Translations under genes and position numbers: made by a program | In this document: positions 1 to 8,044 of the stretch, piece after piece | How the letters are laid out: each line of letters opens with the position of its first letter | Position numbering within the stretch: the first letter of the stretch is position 1 | The notes under the pieces: model-generated | The model's database searches: none | Told to the model about the DNA's origin: nothing | The model's input: the letters and a program-made list of their open reading frames with translations, nothing else | Source of the DNA: Chimaeribacter californicus | GTDB taxonomy: Bacteria; Pseudomonadota; Gammaproteobacteria; Enterobacterales; Enterobacteriaceae | Direction of reading: 5' to 3' | DNA: 64,000 nt | Assembly: GCF_002858675.1 (NCBI RefSeq) | Contig: NZ_PJZF01000013.1 | Span: forward strand, 62,001 to 126,000

Positions 1-1
1 A

Positions 2-133
2 GTGTGGACATGTGATGCAGATTCTCACCTTGAAGCAATGACAAGATATTATGCGTTTCGTAATTGGGGCGAATATCAAGCTGATTTCCCTGAACAAGAT
101 AGTAAGACCTACAAAGAAATGGGGTGGGAATAA
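2..133 (+). CDS. C-terminal end of a small hypothetical protein (partial, runs in from left edge)
   Basis: An open frame enters from the left edge and stops with TAA at 131-133, giving about 43 residues. The tail is rich in aromatic and acidic residues (RYYAFRNWGEYQADFPEQD, then KEMGWE). No start is visible, so the gene begins outside the window. The base composition is clearly more AT-rich than the metabolic genes to the right and resembles the immunity-type genes at 2.9-3.7 kb, so it may be another small accessory protein of that kind. That link is inference and I do not recognise the family. From 134 to 302 I see no supported gene. Confidence 0.45.
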   Translation: MWTCDADSHLEAMTRYYAFRNWGEYQADFPEQDSKTYKEMGWE

Positions 134-302
134 AAAAGCATGGCAGCTATAACATAGGGACTCGGTGTTCTAATGTCTCTATGACGCCCGCTCCTTGCTC
201 AACGCGGACATCACTCTGCGAGCCAGTCCGCTCTATACCAGAAGCAACCACTGACCCCTTCATGATTGCTTGCCGAGATCATCCTTTGAAGACTAAGTGC
301 GT

Positions 303-776
303 TTAAAGACGATGTGGGCGCGTTGCGAAGAAGACCACTGCTGCTCCGAGAGCGACGATGAGCGTATCTTCAATCAGGCCACTCTTGGTCTGCCCCATCC
401 CTGCCATGGCCTTTTTGCGTGCCGCAAGCGTGACATAGGCAAGCGGCACAGCGGCAGAGATAGCGACCGCTGCCCCGGTTTTTTCTTCTCCGCGGGGTGC
501 CAACGCGGCACCCGCAATCCCTGCACTGGCCACGCGTGCTGACAAGCCCAAAAACACGGTGCGGTCTGGCGCTGACTTCATCTTGTCGCCAACGAGTTCA
601 CCCACACCCATCGCTAACGCGCCGTATTTGAATAGCGGCCGGTCCAGCAGCAAGAGACTGCCTGATGTGTCGCGCCCGGTAACGCGTGCTGCAGCGATGG
701 CCGCCATCGGCGTCATGGAACGGCAGCTGGCGACAAGGCCAATTAAGGCAGAATAAACAAAATCGGTTATTTTCAT
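303..776 (-). CDS. DUF4126 family membrane protein
   Basis: The 157-residue protein starts MKITDFVYSALIGLVASCRSM, the conserved N-terminal pattern of DUF4126 proteins (small bacterial membrane proteins of unknown function). Several hydrophobic Ala/Gly-rich segments (about residues 5-30, 50-62, 78-95, 100-118 and 135-152) suggest an integral inner-membrane protein. A good ribosome-binding site (GGGAGAT on the minus strand) lies just upstream of the ATG at 776. It is monocistronic as far as can be seen. The function of the family is not established. Confidence 0.8.
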   Translation of the reverse strand: MKITDFVYSALIGLVASCRSMTPMAAIAAARVTGRDTSGSLLLLDRPLFKYGALAMGVGELVGDKMKSAPDRTVFLGLSARVASAGIAGAALAPRGEEKTGAAVAISAAVPLAYVTLAARKKAMAGMGQTKSGLIEDTLIVALGAAVVFFATRPHRL

Positions 777-875
777 TAGTTATCTCCCGGCTAAATAAAA
801 TTTTTTAATTCTTTACGCTTTATTAGGGTGTGAACCAGGAACACGCTGTTTAATTAACGCATTTACACAATCACG

Positions 876-1277
876 TCATTTAAACGCGTTTCCTTTGAGC
901 GCTGAGCCGCATCTTGCAATGCCACAAGGATTTTTGCGGCCGGTGCGCAGCCTCACAGGTGAATGACGACTGCTCTGGCCAGTATAGATGAACGATGTAA
1001 GAGAGCTGAAATGACGGAAGTGGGGAGCTGAAGAGAGATCAGCGGCGCGCCGGATAAGCCGGATACTTAACCCGGCGCCGGCGGCAAGGCATCCCGCCAT
1101 CGCAAGAAGCGCGACGATAAAGGCATGTGTGATATCTGCTCCGCTGTCACTGTTGCCCAACATGCTGTAAAAAATCCCGCCGATGACGGCGACGCTCAGC
1201 GCAGTGCTGATTTGTAATGCCGAGCTGGTCACGCCGGCAATCATACCTGAAAACGCTGGCGCAACCCGGCCGGTCAC
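876..1277 (-). pseudogene. C-terminal remnant of an MFS (DHA2-type) drug-efflux transporter
   Basis: The first 75 or so residues (VAPAFSGMIAGVTSSALQIS, then an Ile/Gly-rich segment ending IRLIRR) match the last transmembrane segments of 14-TM EmrB/QacA-type MFS exporters: the conserved loop that follows 'VP..AG.ASG' and two terminal helices. The gene is cut off at about 1277, where sequence from a different gene on the opposite strand begins, so at least three quarters of a normal 450-500 residue transporter is missing. The C-terminal tail after residue 85 does not look like transporter. I read it as a decayed fragment, not a functional gene. Confidence 0.65.
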
Positions 1278-1282
1278 GCCGC

Positions 1283-1440
1283 CTGGCAGGTAATCACGAA
1301 CGTCTTGAAGGATTATTGCGGATATCTTCAGCAGAGTGGTTTGCTAACTATGTTCTGGCACCTGTTCTGGGCGAACTGACGCGCTGCCATCCGGCGATTG
1401 TGCCCAAGCTATCGCTTGATCAATCTGTCGCGCCTGGATG
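1283..1440 (+). pseudogene. Fragment of a LysR-family regulator (effector-binding domain start)
   Basis: Plus-strand codons from about 1283 read RLAGNHERLEGLLRIS followed by SAEWFANYVLAPVLGELTR. This is the start of the inducer-binding domain of a LysR regulator (G.LRIS..EWF....L.P.L.EL...HP.I). The helix-turn-helix is absent, the match decays after about 1430, and continuation seems to need a frame change. It abuts the MFS remnant on the other strand, so a divergent regulator/exporter pair has probably been deleted through. The frame is open into the next gene, which makes a deceptive 463-codon ORF. The real downstream gene starts at 1589. Confidence 0.6.
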
Positions 1441-1588
1441 CCCTCTCAATGTCACCTCAACACGAAGACCACTGAAAAAAATAATAGATAGCTTGCGATA
1501 TAATAGTTTACAAAGGTTTATTTACGTGACACAGTGGCCCTCATCATATAGCGCACTACTTAATAGCGAACACCACAGGAGCCATGTT

Positions 1589-2608
1589 ATGAAACTGAAA
1601 CTCATCGCCAGCGCATTGCTGTTAGCTTGTCAGGCCACGACGGCTTTTGCCGCACCCACTGAAAACCTGCCTGCCCCTACGGCCGGAGTAGCCGGCTTTC
1701 TGAAAGTGCTGAACAGCGGCAATGGCAAACCGATTGAACAGCTTTCGCCAACCGATGCCCGCGCGGTACTGGCCGGTGCGCAGAAGGGGGCCGTGCTGCC
1801 GCCCGCACAGGTCTCAGAGAAAATCATTACGGTACTGGGTAAGCCATTGACGCTCACTGTCGTAAAACCTGCGAACGCCACCGGTACGCTGCCGGTGTTT
1901 ATGTTCTTCCACGGGGGCGGCTGGGTACTGGGCGATTTTCCGACGCATGAGCGCTTAGTACGCGACCTTGTTAATGAGTCAGGCGCTGCTGCGGTGTTCG
2001 TTAATTACGATCCGTCACCGGAAGCCCATTATCCTGTCGCCATCACACAGGCTTATGAAGCAACGAAATGGGTGGCCGGGCACGGTGCGGAAATTGGCGT
2101 AGACGGCAAACGTCTTGCCCTGGCAGGCAATAGCGTGGGTGGGAATATGGTGGCTGCTGTGGCGCTACAGGCAAAACAGTTTCATACGCCGGCCATCCGC
2201 TATGATGTGATGTTGTGGCCGGTGACCGATGCGCGTTTTGATGACGCGACCTACAACCAGTTTGCGCAAGGCTATTTCCTCACAAGGAACATGATGAAAT
2301 GGTTCTGGGACAGCTACACCCCTTCTGAGAAAGATCGTAATAACATTCTGGCATCACCCCTGCGTGCGACCACTGAACAGCTGAAAGGGCTGCCGCCGAC
2401 GCTGATTCAAACGGCGGAACTGGATGTGCTGCGCGATGAGGGAGAGGCCTTTGGCCGCAAGCTTGACGCCGCGGGCGTACCGGTGACGGTGACGCGCTAC
2501 AACGGGATGATTCATGACTACGGCCTGCTCAATGCCCTCAGTCAGGAGCCCACGGTGCGAACGGCTATTCATCAGGCTTCTTCTGAATTGAAGTCTCACC
2601 TTGAGTAA
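1589..2608 (+). CDS. Secreted alpha/beta hydrolase-3 family esterase (HSL type)
   Basis: This 339-residue hydrolase of the hormone-sensitive-lipase group hydrolyses carboxylic esters; the natural substrate is unknown. The Sec signal peptide MKLKLIASALLLACQATTAF with an AFA-A cleavage site places it in the periplasm. The oxyanion-hole motif HGGGW is at 108-112, the nucleophile motif GNSVG at 180-184 (Ser182), the probable acid Asp279 in ELDVLRDE and the His at 309 in MIHDYG. ATG 1589 is preferred over upstream in-frame starts because AGGAG sits 8 bases before it and the signal peptide begins there. An intrinsic terminator follows, so it is likely monocistronic. Confidence 0.88.
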   Translation: MKLKLIASALLLACQATTAFAAPTENLPAPTAGVAGFLKVLNSGNGKPIEQLSPTDARAVLAGAQKGAVLPPAQVSEKIITVLGKPLTLTVVKPANATGTLPVFMFFHGGGWVLGDFPTHERLVRDLVNESGAAAVFVNYDPSPEAHYPVAITQAYEATKWVAGHGAEIGVDGKRLALAGNSVGGNMVAAVALQAKQFHTPAIRYDVMLWPVTDARFDDATYNQFAQGYFLTRNMMKWFWDSYTPSEKDRNNILASPLRATTEQLKGLPPTLIQTAELDVLRDEGEAFGRKLDAAGVPVTVTRYNGMIHDYGLLNALSQEPTVRTAIHQASSELKSHLE

Positions 2609-2615
2609 TCCCCTC

Positions 2616-2642
2616 AGCCAGCCATCGGGGCTGGCTTTTTTC
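2616..2642 (+). terminator. Rho-independent terminator of the esterase gene
   Basis: Perfect 8-bp stem AGCCAGCC / GGCTGGCT (2616-2623 with 2629-2636) and a five-base loop, followed directly by a T run at 2636-2642, eight bases after the esterase stop codon. Confidence 0.9.
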
Positions 2643-2732
2643 TCCCGCGTTGGCCGGCCAGTGGTTGCGCGATCGGCTCTGTGCGCCACACGGGAGAAAA
2701 GGGTTTGCGTATATGGTGTGCGAACTTCCGGT

Positions 2733-2757
2733 CTGTGCCAGAAGCGGACGTTTGCCA
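2733..2757. repeat. Degenerate copy of the GTCCGCT hairpin repeat
   Basis: The segment contains AGAAGCGGACGT with a weakly complementary left arm (CTTCCGGTCTG). It resembles, in damaged form, the two better hairpins at 3864-3887 and 6091-6114. All three lie between genes in the first 6 kb. I see no other feature in 2643-2895 apart from remnants too short to name. Confidence 0.4.
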
Positions 2758-2895
2758 CATGGTTCAAGCCCATTGAGTGGGAGAAATTCTTGCACATATG
2801 AGCTGAATACTGGACGTTACAAACGTCCTTGTTGTGATCTTCTCAGATGAGGGTATAAGTGTTTTAGATACTAAATCCCTGCCCTTTGAACATCA

Positions 2896-3441
2896 TTAAC
2901 TATTTAAATGTAATAAAGAAGCAGTGTGCTCCCTAAAGCTTGAGATTATTTCATTAATTTCCTTTTTCGCTAGAGTTATATCTTCTATAACAGGATGCTT
3001 TATGTCTTGCCAATTGCGTCTCTCGCCACAATCAACTAATTCAGACACTTTACCACCTAATACTCTAACAAAATCTTTATTCGAAACGGCAAAAAAACAT
3101 GCTCCAGATTCTAAAATTATTGTGGGTGAAGCTTTGAACTTGCCAATACCCTCAGGATATTCATCTTCTGGCGTGGGCTGTGGATAAGCTATTTCATACA
3201 GATATTTAAAAGCTTTATCTGTTGGTGCATTAAATATTTCGTCATCGAATGGCATAGCTACAAGAGCATTTTCATGATCAATAACATCATCATAATCAAC
3301 GAATAAGGTCGATGTGCGGATGTCATTAGGATACATATTGCCGTTCAAAAAGAAATAAAAGAAACCATTCTTTATAGACTCGCCCCACTGCGGAACATGT
3401 TCAATCCAGATTGCAAAGCGATAGGGATCACCGAAAATCAT
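2896..3441 (-). CDS. Imm42-like immunity protein (orphan)
   Basis: The 181-residue soluble protein starts MIFGDPYRFAIWIEHVPQW and has NGFFYFFLNGNMYPNDIRT, the pattern I associate with Imm42-family immunity proteins of polymorphic toxin systems. Such proteins bind and neutralise a specific toxin C-terminal domain in the cytoplasm. The ribosome-binding site (AGAGGAAT, minus strand) is good. The gene is much more AT-rich than its surroundings and no toxin (Rhs, CDI or T6SS effector) lies next to it, so it looks like an acquired orphan. It is probably co-transcribed with the upstream gene at 3508-3735. The family assignment is by eye. Confidence 0.6.
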   Translation of the reverse strand: MIFGDPYRFAIWIEHVPQWGESIKNGFFYFFLNGNMYPNDIRTSTLFVDYDDVIDHENALVAMPFDDEIFNAPTDKAFKYLYEIAYPQPTPEDEYPEGIGKFKASPTIILESGACFFAVSNKDFVRVLGGKVSELVDCGERRNWQDIKHPVIEDITLAKKEINEIISSFREHTASLLHLNS

Positions 3442-3507
3442 AATATTCCTCTTTCGAATCGCTTACCGATTTCGAGAATTTCTGCTCGCAGCACATCAAT
3501 ACTCCCC

Positions 3508-3735
3508 CTAATTCTTAGTGTTTTTATATAGTAACCACTCATTCCAAACATTTTCTGCATCAATATCGGGATAGCCTCGGCTTTTGATCATGTCTCTGGC
3601 AATCTCTGCAGGTAACTCAATAGCAGTAGCATTATCTCGTATTGACTCAACATCCTCTCGGGTCAATTCTCGTCCGGAGTCCATCTCTTTAGCTTCAAGC
3701 AGCGCAGCAAGAGCAGGAATAAAAACAATAGCCAT
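3508..3735 (-). CDS. Small hypothetical protein upstream of the immunity gene
   Basis: The 75-residue protein starts MAIVFIPALAALLEAKEMDS, followed by a charged helical middle (GRELTREDVESIRDNATAIE) and an acidic/aromatic end (DIDAENVWNEWLLYKNTKN). Similar short proteins, with 'LTREDVE.IRD.A' followed by 'RGYPD.D', occur beside immunity genes, but I know of no assigned function. It precedes the Imm42-like gene on the same strand with a 66-base gap and shares its AT-rich composition. The two probably moved together. The start is ATG with only a weak ribosome-binding site. Confidence 0.6.
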   Translation of the reverse strand: MAIVFIPALAALLEAKEMDSGRELTREDVESIRDNATAIELPAEIARDMIKSRGYPDIDAENVWNEWLLYKNTKN

Positions 3736-3863
3736 GATTTGCCAGACTTCATAAATGATTTAATTTGTTCAATTTTGGCACAGATAACATGTCAATGCAT
3801 ACCCTCAGAGCCACTACATAATTGAAAAAAATTCATATTTAAGTCTGTTCGTGGGGTGCAAAT

Positions 3864-3887
3864 GTCCGCTTTTCGCTCTAAGCGGAC
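3864..3887. repeat. Intergenic GTCCGCT/AGCGGAC hairpin repeat, copy A
   Basis: Seven-base perfect arms GTCCGCT (3864-3870) and AGCGGAC (3881-3887) flank a ten-base loop TTTCGCTCTA. The same arms, loop length and near-identical loop recur at 6091-6114. It sits between the AT-rich immunity pair and the phytase-like gene. Confidence 0.7.
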
Positions 3888-4016
3888 GATGTCTGGCCCG
3901 TAGCCGCTGTAACCAAACGCCGGGGAATGATCTGTCGATGGCAAAACTGGGCTGCATCCGGCTCTTTTACAAAAAGTGATGCAATTAAGGGATGCAGCCT
4001 GGGGTGGGGAGAGCGT

Positions 4017-5375
4017 TTATTTCAGCGGTGCCGCCAGCGTGATAATCCACAACTCGCTGTCCGACTCAGGTTTCTTCAGCGGCTTTATGCCGATAGTCGT
4101 TGCAACCGGCTTATCATCTACCGTAAGCGTCCCCTGTTCGGTCACCCGATAATCCTTACGCTTCTTACCTTCAACCGGATTTTGCATGACCGTTCTCACG
4201 CCGAAGTCATTGTCATTGGTGACGGCCAGCGTTTTATTGTCGATCAGCGCCAGACCTTCGGCCTTCTCCTGCTGCCAGCCGAGTTGACGTAAATCGACCA
4301 CCAGCGTTTTAGCGGCGAGCTTAATGCCGCGCTGCGCCAGCGCTTTCTCGTCGTCAAACTCCGGATACTCGCCAGGCTTATCGAACGCTGTAAGCTCGGT
4401 AGCCGGGCTAAGATCCACCTTATAGATAAGATTGCGCATCGCATCGTCTTTGTCGCTGCCTTGTTCAATCAGCAGGATATGCTGATTGTCGAGCGCCACG
4501 ATATCGCCGATTTTTGCGTCGCTGTTTTTACCGTAAGCGGCGCTGTCGATAGGGTAACCATACATCGCGGTTTTCCCGGTCGCCGGATCGAAGCTCACCA
4601 GGCGGGTAAAGCGCGCCTGCTTTTTACTTTTACCGTTGATATCCAGCGTGCTCTGCACCGCGGCGATGATACGCCCGTCCGGCATGCGGGTGAGCCCTTC
4701 AAATCCACGATTTGGCTGACGCCATTTGAGAACGTTCGGCAGACCGCCCGCGATGGATTTCTCCCCCTCTGCTGCCTGCGGCCCGTGAATTGTCAGGATC
4801 TTGCCGCGCGCATCAACGTTAATCAGGAACGGACCATACTCATCGCACAGCCAATACCCTCCCTTGCCGTCCGGCGTAATGCCTTCCGTATCCAGACCGC
4901 GGTTATCGCCATGCAGCACTTTCAACGTATCGTTTAGCGCGATTTCATTGGTTGCTCCGATGACGCCATCCTGCAGCGGCAATCCGTTAATATTGCCCTT
5001 ATCGTCATGCAACGGTCGGGCGTCCGTGGCCTCCGCTTTGCCGTTCTGCACCCGAATATTCATCAGCAGTGGGGCGAACTCTGGCGTGACGAAAATTTTT
5101 GCCTCTCTCTTACCCACATCAGGCGAGTCAGCATTCGGCCCGCGATCGGTGACGGTTGCGAAGGTGAACGCATCCCCCTGCTTGCCGGTAAACAGCAAAC
5201 CGGAGCCAATCCCCACCGGCAAACCATTTGGAAACGCGCTGGCAAACGCGCCGTTGTAGCTTACGCGTGTACCTTCGGGAAAACTGACGATATAGCGCTC
5301 GACCTGCGGCTGCGCCGCGAGCGTTGATGAAGAGAGCGCACAGCCGACAACCAGAGAAATCGCTTTTATTTTCAT
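4017..5375 (-). CDS. Periplasmic esterase-like protein of the phytase-like family (PF13449 type)
   Basis: This exported protein of about 452 residues belongs to the 'esterase-like activity of phytase' family, beta-propeller-like proteins whose substrate is mostly undefined. Motifs seen: ATVTDRGPNAD, HGDNRGLDTEGITPDGKGGY, WLCDEYGPFL, NRGFEGLTRMPDGRI, VALDNQHILLIEQGSDKDDA and EGLALIDNKTLAVTNDNDFG. The acidic DEYGP and EQG loops are typical. The signal peptide MKIKAISLVVGCALSSSTLAA supports ATG at 5375. An in-frame ATG at 5390 would only add MDSNN and has no better ribosome-binding site. It stands alone between two hairpin-flanked intergenic stretches. Confidence 0.82.
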   Translation of the reverse strand: MKIKAISLVVGCALSSSTLAAQPQVERYIVSFPEGTRVSYNGAFASAFPNGLPVGIGSGLLFTGKQGDAFTFATVTDRGPNADSPDVGKREAKIFVTPEFAPLLMNIRVQNGKAEATDARPLHDDKGNINGLPLQDGVIGATNEIALNDTLKVLHGDNRGLDTEGITPDGKGGYWLCDEYGPFLINVDARGKILTIHGPQAAEGEKSIAGGLPNVLKWRQPNRGFEGLTRMPDGRIIAAVQSTLDINGKSKKQARFTRLVSFDPATGKTAMYGYPIDSAAYGKNSDAKIGDIVALDNQHILLIEQGSDKDDAMRNLIYKVDLSPATELTAFDKPGEYPEFDDEKALAQRGIKLAAKTLVVDLRQLGWQQEKAEGLALIDNKTLAVTNDNDFGVRTVMQNPVEGKKRKDYRVTEQGTLTVDDKPVATTIGIKPLKKPESDSELWIITLAAPLK

Positions 5376-5583
5376 ATTGTTACTATCCATATAGGGGAGC
5401 TAACAGCGTAAAGAACAAAAATGACAGAAAAATGAAATCTCCGGGAAATAGTGGCGGTTAACAGATTGATTTCTCCACCGTTGAGAAAGTGGGTGGTAAG
5501 AGAATGGCCTGTATGTTGAGATATTGCTCAGACCTTTTTAAGCTACGCTGAACCGAATTATCTTGAGTAAGGACACAACTGAT

Positions 5584-6036
5584 ATGAAAGTTATTGAAAG
5601 CGGCATTCGTGACGTAGAACAAGGTGAAAATGTGAAAGTAGTCATGCCGGTAAACATCTATGAATGTGAGCTAGGCGATGATGTTTTTATAGGGCCATTT
5701 GTAGAGATACAAAAGGGATGCGTTATAGGCGACAGAACCAGAGTGCAGTCCCACACGTTCATCTGTGAGAACGTTACCTTAGGCAATGACTGCTTTATAG
5801 GTCATGGCGTAACCTTTGCTAATGACCTTTTCAAAAGTGGTGGTCCTGATGCTTCTGCAGACAGCTGGATACATATTGTATTAGGCAACGCAGTAACAGT
5901 GGGCAGTGGAGCAACAATTTTAACAACGAAAATTTGCAGTGGTGCCGTGATTGGTGCAGGCAGCGTGGTTACAAAGCCTGTGCTGGTAAAAGGGGTGTAT
6001 GCAGGGAACCCGGCCAGACTTTTAAGAAAACTTTAA
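5584..6036 (+). CDS. Hexapeptide-repeat acyl/acetyltransferase (left-handed beta helix)
   Basis: The 150-residue protein is built of isoleucine-patch hexapeptides (LGDDVFIG, VIGDRTRVQSH, LGNDCFIGHGVTFAND, VGSGATILTT, SGAVIGAGSVV) and ends NPARLLRKL. This is the trimeric left-handed beta-helix fold of WbbJ/WlbB-type sugar N-acetyltransferases, which use acetyl-CoA. The acceptor is unknown, and an amino sugar in surface polysaccharide is a reasonable guess. ATG 5584 is preferred to a TTG at 5563 because TAAGGA precedes it by about ten bases. It is more AT-rich than average and has no polysaccharide neighbours, so it may be acquired. Confidence 0.8.
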   Translation: MKVIESGIRDVEQGENVKVVMPVNIYECELGDDVFIGPFVEIQKGCVIGDRTRVQSHTFICENVTLGNDCFIGHGVTFANDLFKSGGPDASADSWIHIVLGNAVTVGSGATILTTKICSGAVIGAGSVVTKPVLVKGVYAGNPARLLRKL

Positions 6037-6090
6037 GCATTACTTTTGCAAATTCTTAGCCCAAACTGATGTTCCTCTTAGGCCGGTAAC

Positions 6091-6114
6091 GTCCGCTATT
6101 CGCTCATAGCGGAC
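6091..6114. repeat. Intergenic GTCCGCT/AGCGGAC hairpin repeat, copy B
   Basis: Arms GTCCGCT (6091-6097) and AGCGGAC (6108-6114) with a ten-base loop ATTCGCTCAT, almost the same as copy A. It lies between the convergent acyltransferase and DapA-like genes, where it could help end transcription, although no T run follows. Confidence 0.7.
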
Positions 6115-6125
6115 GCTGAACCGGG

Positions 6126-7022
6126 CTAACGCAGCCCGAGCGCCTCAACCACCGTGGCGATCTCCGCGCAATACGCTGCGGAGAGCGGTTTCAGCGGGCG
6201 GGGTAAGCAGGCGGGGCCGGTCAGCCCTAAAATACCTGCCGCCGCGGCCATCACGCGGATGCTGCCGCCATGCCGGCGGAACAGCGCCCACAACGGCGCA
6301 AGGCGCTCCGTGAGGACGGTCACCTGCGCGTTGTCACCCCTGGCAGCAGCCTCGGCGATCGCTTTTGCCGTATGGGGGAACAGCCCGCCACACACCGAGT
6401 ACCAGACGTCACAGCCCGCATTCAGCCCCAGCCCGGCAAAGGCATCCCCGCTGACCCCGATGGTGACGCTGGCCGGTATCTTTTTACGCAGCTGCTGCAC
6501 GCGGGCGCTGGCCGCCGCAGGGTCTGCCGGCACGCCGGGGATCTTGATAGAACCGATGCGCGGCAGCGCGGCAATACGGCCATGCAGCTCATCGGAGAAG
6601 GTGAAATGGGTGGTGCCGGGGTTGTCATAGACGCAAACCGGCACGGAAACATGACGCGAGACGGTGTCAAACAGCTCGTAAACCTCATCTTCCGTCAGCG
6701 TCTGGTAAGACATGGCCGGCAGCAGCAGGCCATCCGCCCCGGCGTGCTGGGCATCGTCCGCCAGATCCAACACCTGGCGGGTGCTGATTGCGCCGACAGA
6801 GACCATCATCGGGATCGCCCCGGCCTGCGCTTTTGCCAGCGTTGCCACCCGCTTGCGCTGTTCACGGGTCAGGTAGGCGTAGCTGCCGGTCGAGCCGAGC
6901 ACACCCAGTGAATCTACTTCCGCACTGACCAGGCGTTCCAGAATGCGCAGGAACGCGGCCTCATCAATGTCGCCGTCCGGCGTGAACGGCGTCAGCGGAA
7001 AGGCACTTAACCCTTTGAACAT
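6126..7022 (-). CDS. Dihydrodipicolinate synthase/N-acetylneuraminate lyase family protein
   Basis: This 298-residue TIM-barrel class I aldolase of the DapA/NanA superfamily should condense or cleave a pyruvate-type keto acid through a lysine Schiff base. The Schiff-base Lys160 is in SIKIPG, the catalytic Tyr132 in VYDNPGT, and the GSTGSYAYLT loop (43-52) binds the keto-acid carboxylate. The conserved arginine and GxxGE signature of true DapA are not obvious, so DapA itself is unlikely; substrate unknown. It lies 41 bases downstream of rluF on the same strand and may be read through from it. Confidence 0.85.
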   Translation of the reverse strand: MFKGLSAFPLTPFTPDGDIDEAAFLRILERLVSAEVDSLGVLGSTGSYAYLTREQRKRVATLAKAQAGAIPMMVSVGAISTRQVLDLADDAQHAGADGLLLPAMSYQTLTEDEVYELFDTVSRHVSVPVCVYDNPGTTHFTFSDELHGRIAALPRIGSIKIPGVPADPAAASARVQQLRKKIPASVTIGVSGDAFAGLGLNAGCDVWYSVCGGLFPHTAKAIAEAAARGDNAQVTVLTERLAPLWALFRRHGGSIRVMAAAAGILGLTGPACLPRPLKPLSAAYCAEIATVVEALGLR

Positions 7023-7063
7023 GGCAAATTCCTTCTTTTCAGTGGGCGGGGCGCGGGCGCAGA

Positions 7064-7936
7064 TCAGCGCCCTTTTTTCTTGCGGCCGGGCTGGGCAAAG
7101 CGCTTGCGCCCGGCCGGAGCACCGCCGGATTTCTCCGCGCTTTTCGGCGCACCGGTGGCGGGCCTTTTGGCGGCCTGCGGTTTGGCCGGGGCTTTTTTCG
7201 CCGGTTTATCTTCGGAAGAGGAGTGCTCAAGCAGTTTGAAGAGGTCGATCAGCTCATCGTCGGTTAAATCGCGCCATTCGCCCAGCGGCAGCCCTTTCAG
7301 GCTGATGTTCATAATGCGCGTGCGTTCCAGTTTGGTGACTTCATAGCCAAAATGTTGGCACATGCGGCGGATCTGGCGGTTAAGCCCCTGCACCAGTGTG
7401 ATGCGGAACACCATCGGGGCTTCTTTTTTCACTTTGCACTTTTTGGTGACCGTGCCGAGCATCGGCACCCCGGCACCCATGCCGCGGATAAACTCATCAG
7501 TGACCGGCTTATTCACCGTGACCAGATACTCTTTTTCGTGATCGTTCCCGGCGCGCAGGATCTTATTGACCAGATCGCCGTGGTTGGTCAGCAGAATCAG
7601 CCCCTGCGACTCTTTATCCAGCCGCCCGATAGGGAACACGCGTTTGCTGTGGTTCACAAAATCAACGATGTTGTCCTGCTCACCCTCTTCGGTGGTGCTG
7701 ACGATCCCCACGGGTTTATTCAGCGCGATCAGCACCAGATCTTCTTCATTGCGCGGTTCGATAAGCTGGCCGTTCACTTTCACCACATCCCCGGCCGAGA
7801 CCTGATCGCCAATGCCCGCCCGTTTGCCGTTGATAAACACCAGCCCTTGTTCGATGTAGCGATCGGCTTCGCGACGGGAGCAGATACCGCTCTCGCTGAT
7901 GTATTTGTTAAGACGCGTGGTTGAGTGGGTCAGCAT
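7064..7936 (-). CDS. rluF: 23S rRNA pseudouridine(2604) synthase RluF
   Basis: RluF isomerises U2604 of 23S rRNA (and can act on tRNA-Tyr U35 in E. coli). An N-terminal S4 RNA-binding domain (about residues 7-60, starting [20 protein letters not shown]) precedes the RsuA/RluB/E/F catalytic domain with Asp107 in [33 protein letters not shown] is the family C-terminal motif. The Lys/Ala/Pro-rich tail ending GRKKKGR is typical of enterobacterial RluF. Length (290) matches E. coli. This is the best housekeeping anchor in the window and supports an Enterobacterales origin. Confidence 0.97.
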   Translation of the reverse strand: MLTHSTTRLNKYISESGICSRREADRYIEQGLVFINGKRAGIGDQVSAGDVVKVNGQLIEPRNEEDLVLIALNKPVGIVSTTEEGEQDNIVDFVNHSKRVFPIGRLDKESQGLILLTNHGDLVNKILRAGNDHEKEYLVTVNKPVTDEFIRGMGAGVPMLGTVTKKCKVKKEAPMVFRITLVQGLNRQIRRMCQHFGYEVTKLERTRIMNISLKGLPLGEWRDLTDDELIDLFKLLEHSSSEDKPAKKAPAKPQAAKRPATGAPKSAEKSGGAPAGRKRFAQPGRKKKGR

Positions 7937-8044
7937 GGTTCCTCCGAAAAAAACGGACTATACCTCACCCCCGGCAGGTTGCGAAGCCTGGCCGGGGGGA
8001 AATCCGCGCAGGCGGCTGAAGCGCATACAGGCGCGGCCGCCCGC

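Noticed and set aside
1217-1588. N-terminal extension of the esterase frame (463-codon ORF)
   Set aside because: The first part encodes a LysR fragment and unrelated codons. The signal peptide and ribosome-binding site place the esterase start at 1589.
6270-6911. 213-codon plus-strand frame over the DapA-like gene
   Set aside because: Antisense shadow of a well-supported gene in GC-rich DNA; Arg/Gln/Gly-rich with no family pattern.
6126-7022. Calling the DapA-like gene dapA or nanA
   Set aside because: The Schiff-base Lys and Tyr are present, but specificity motifs of either enzyme and pathway neighbours are not.
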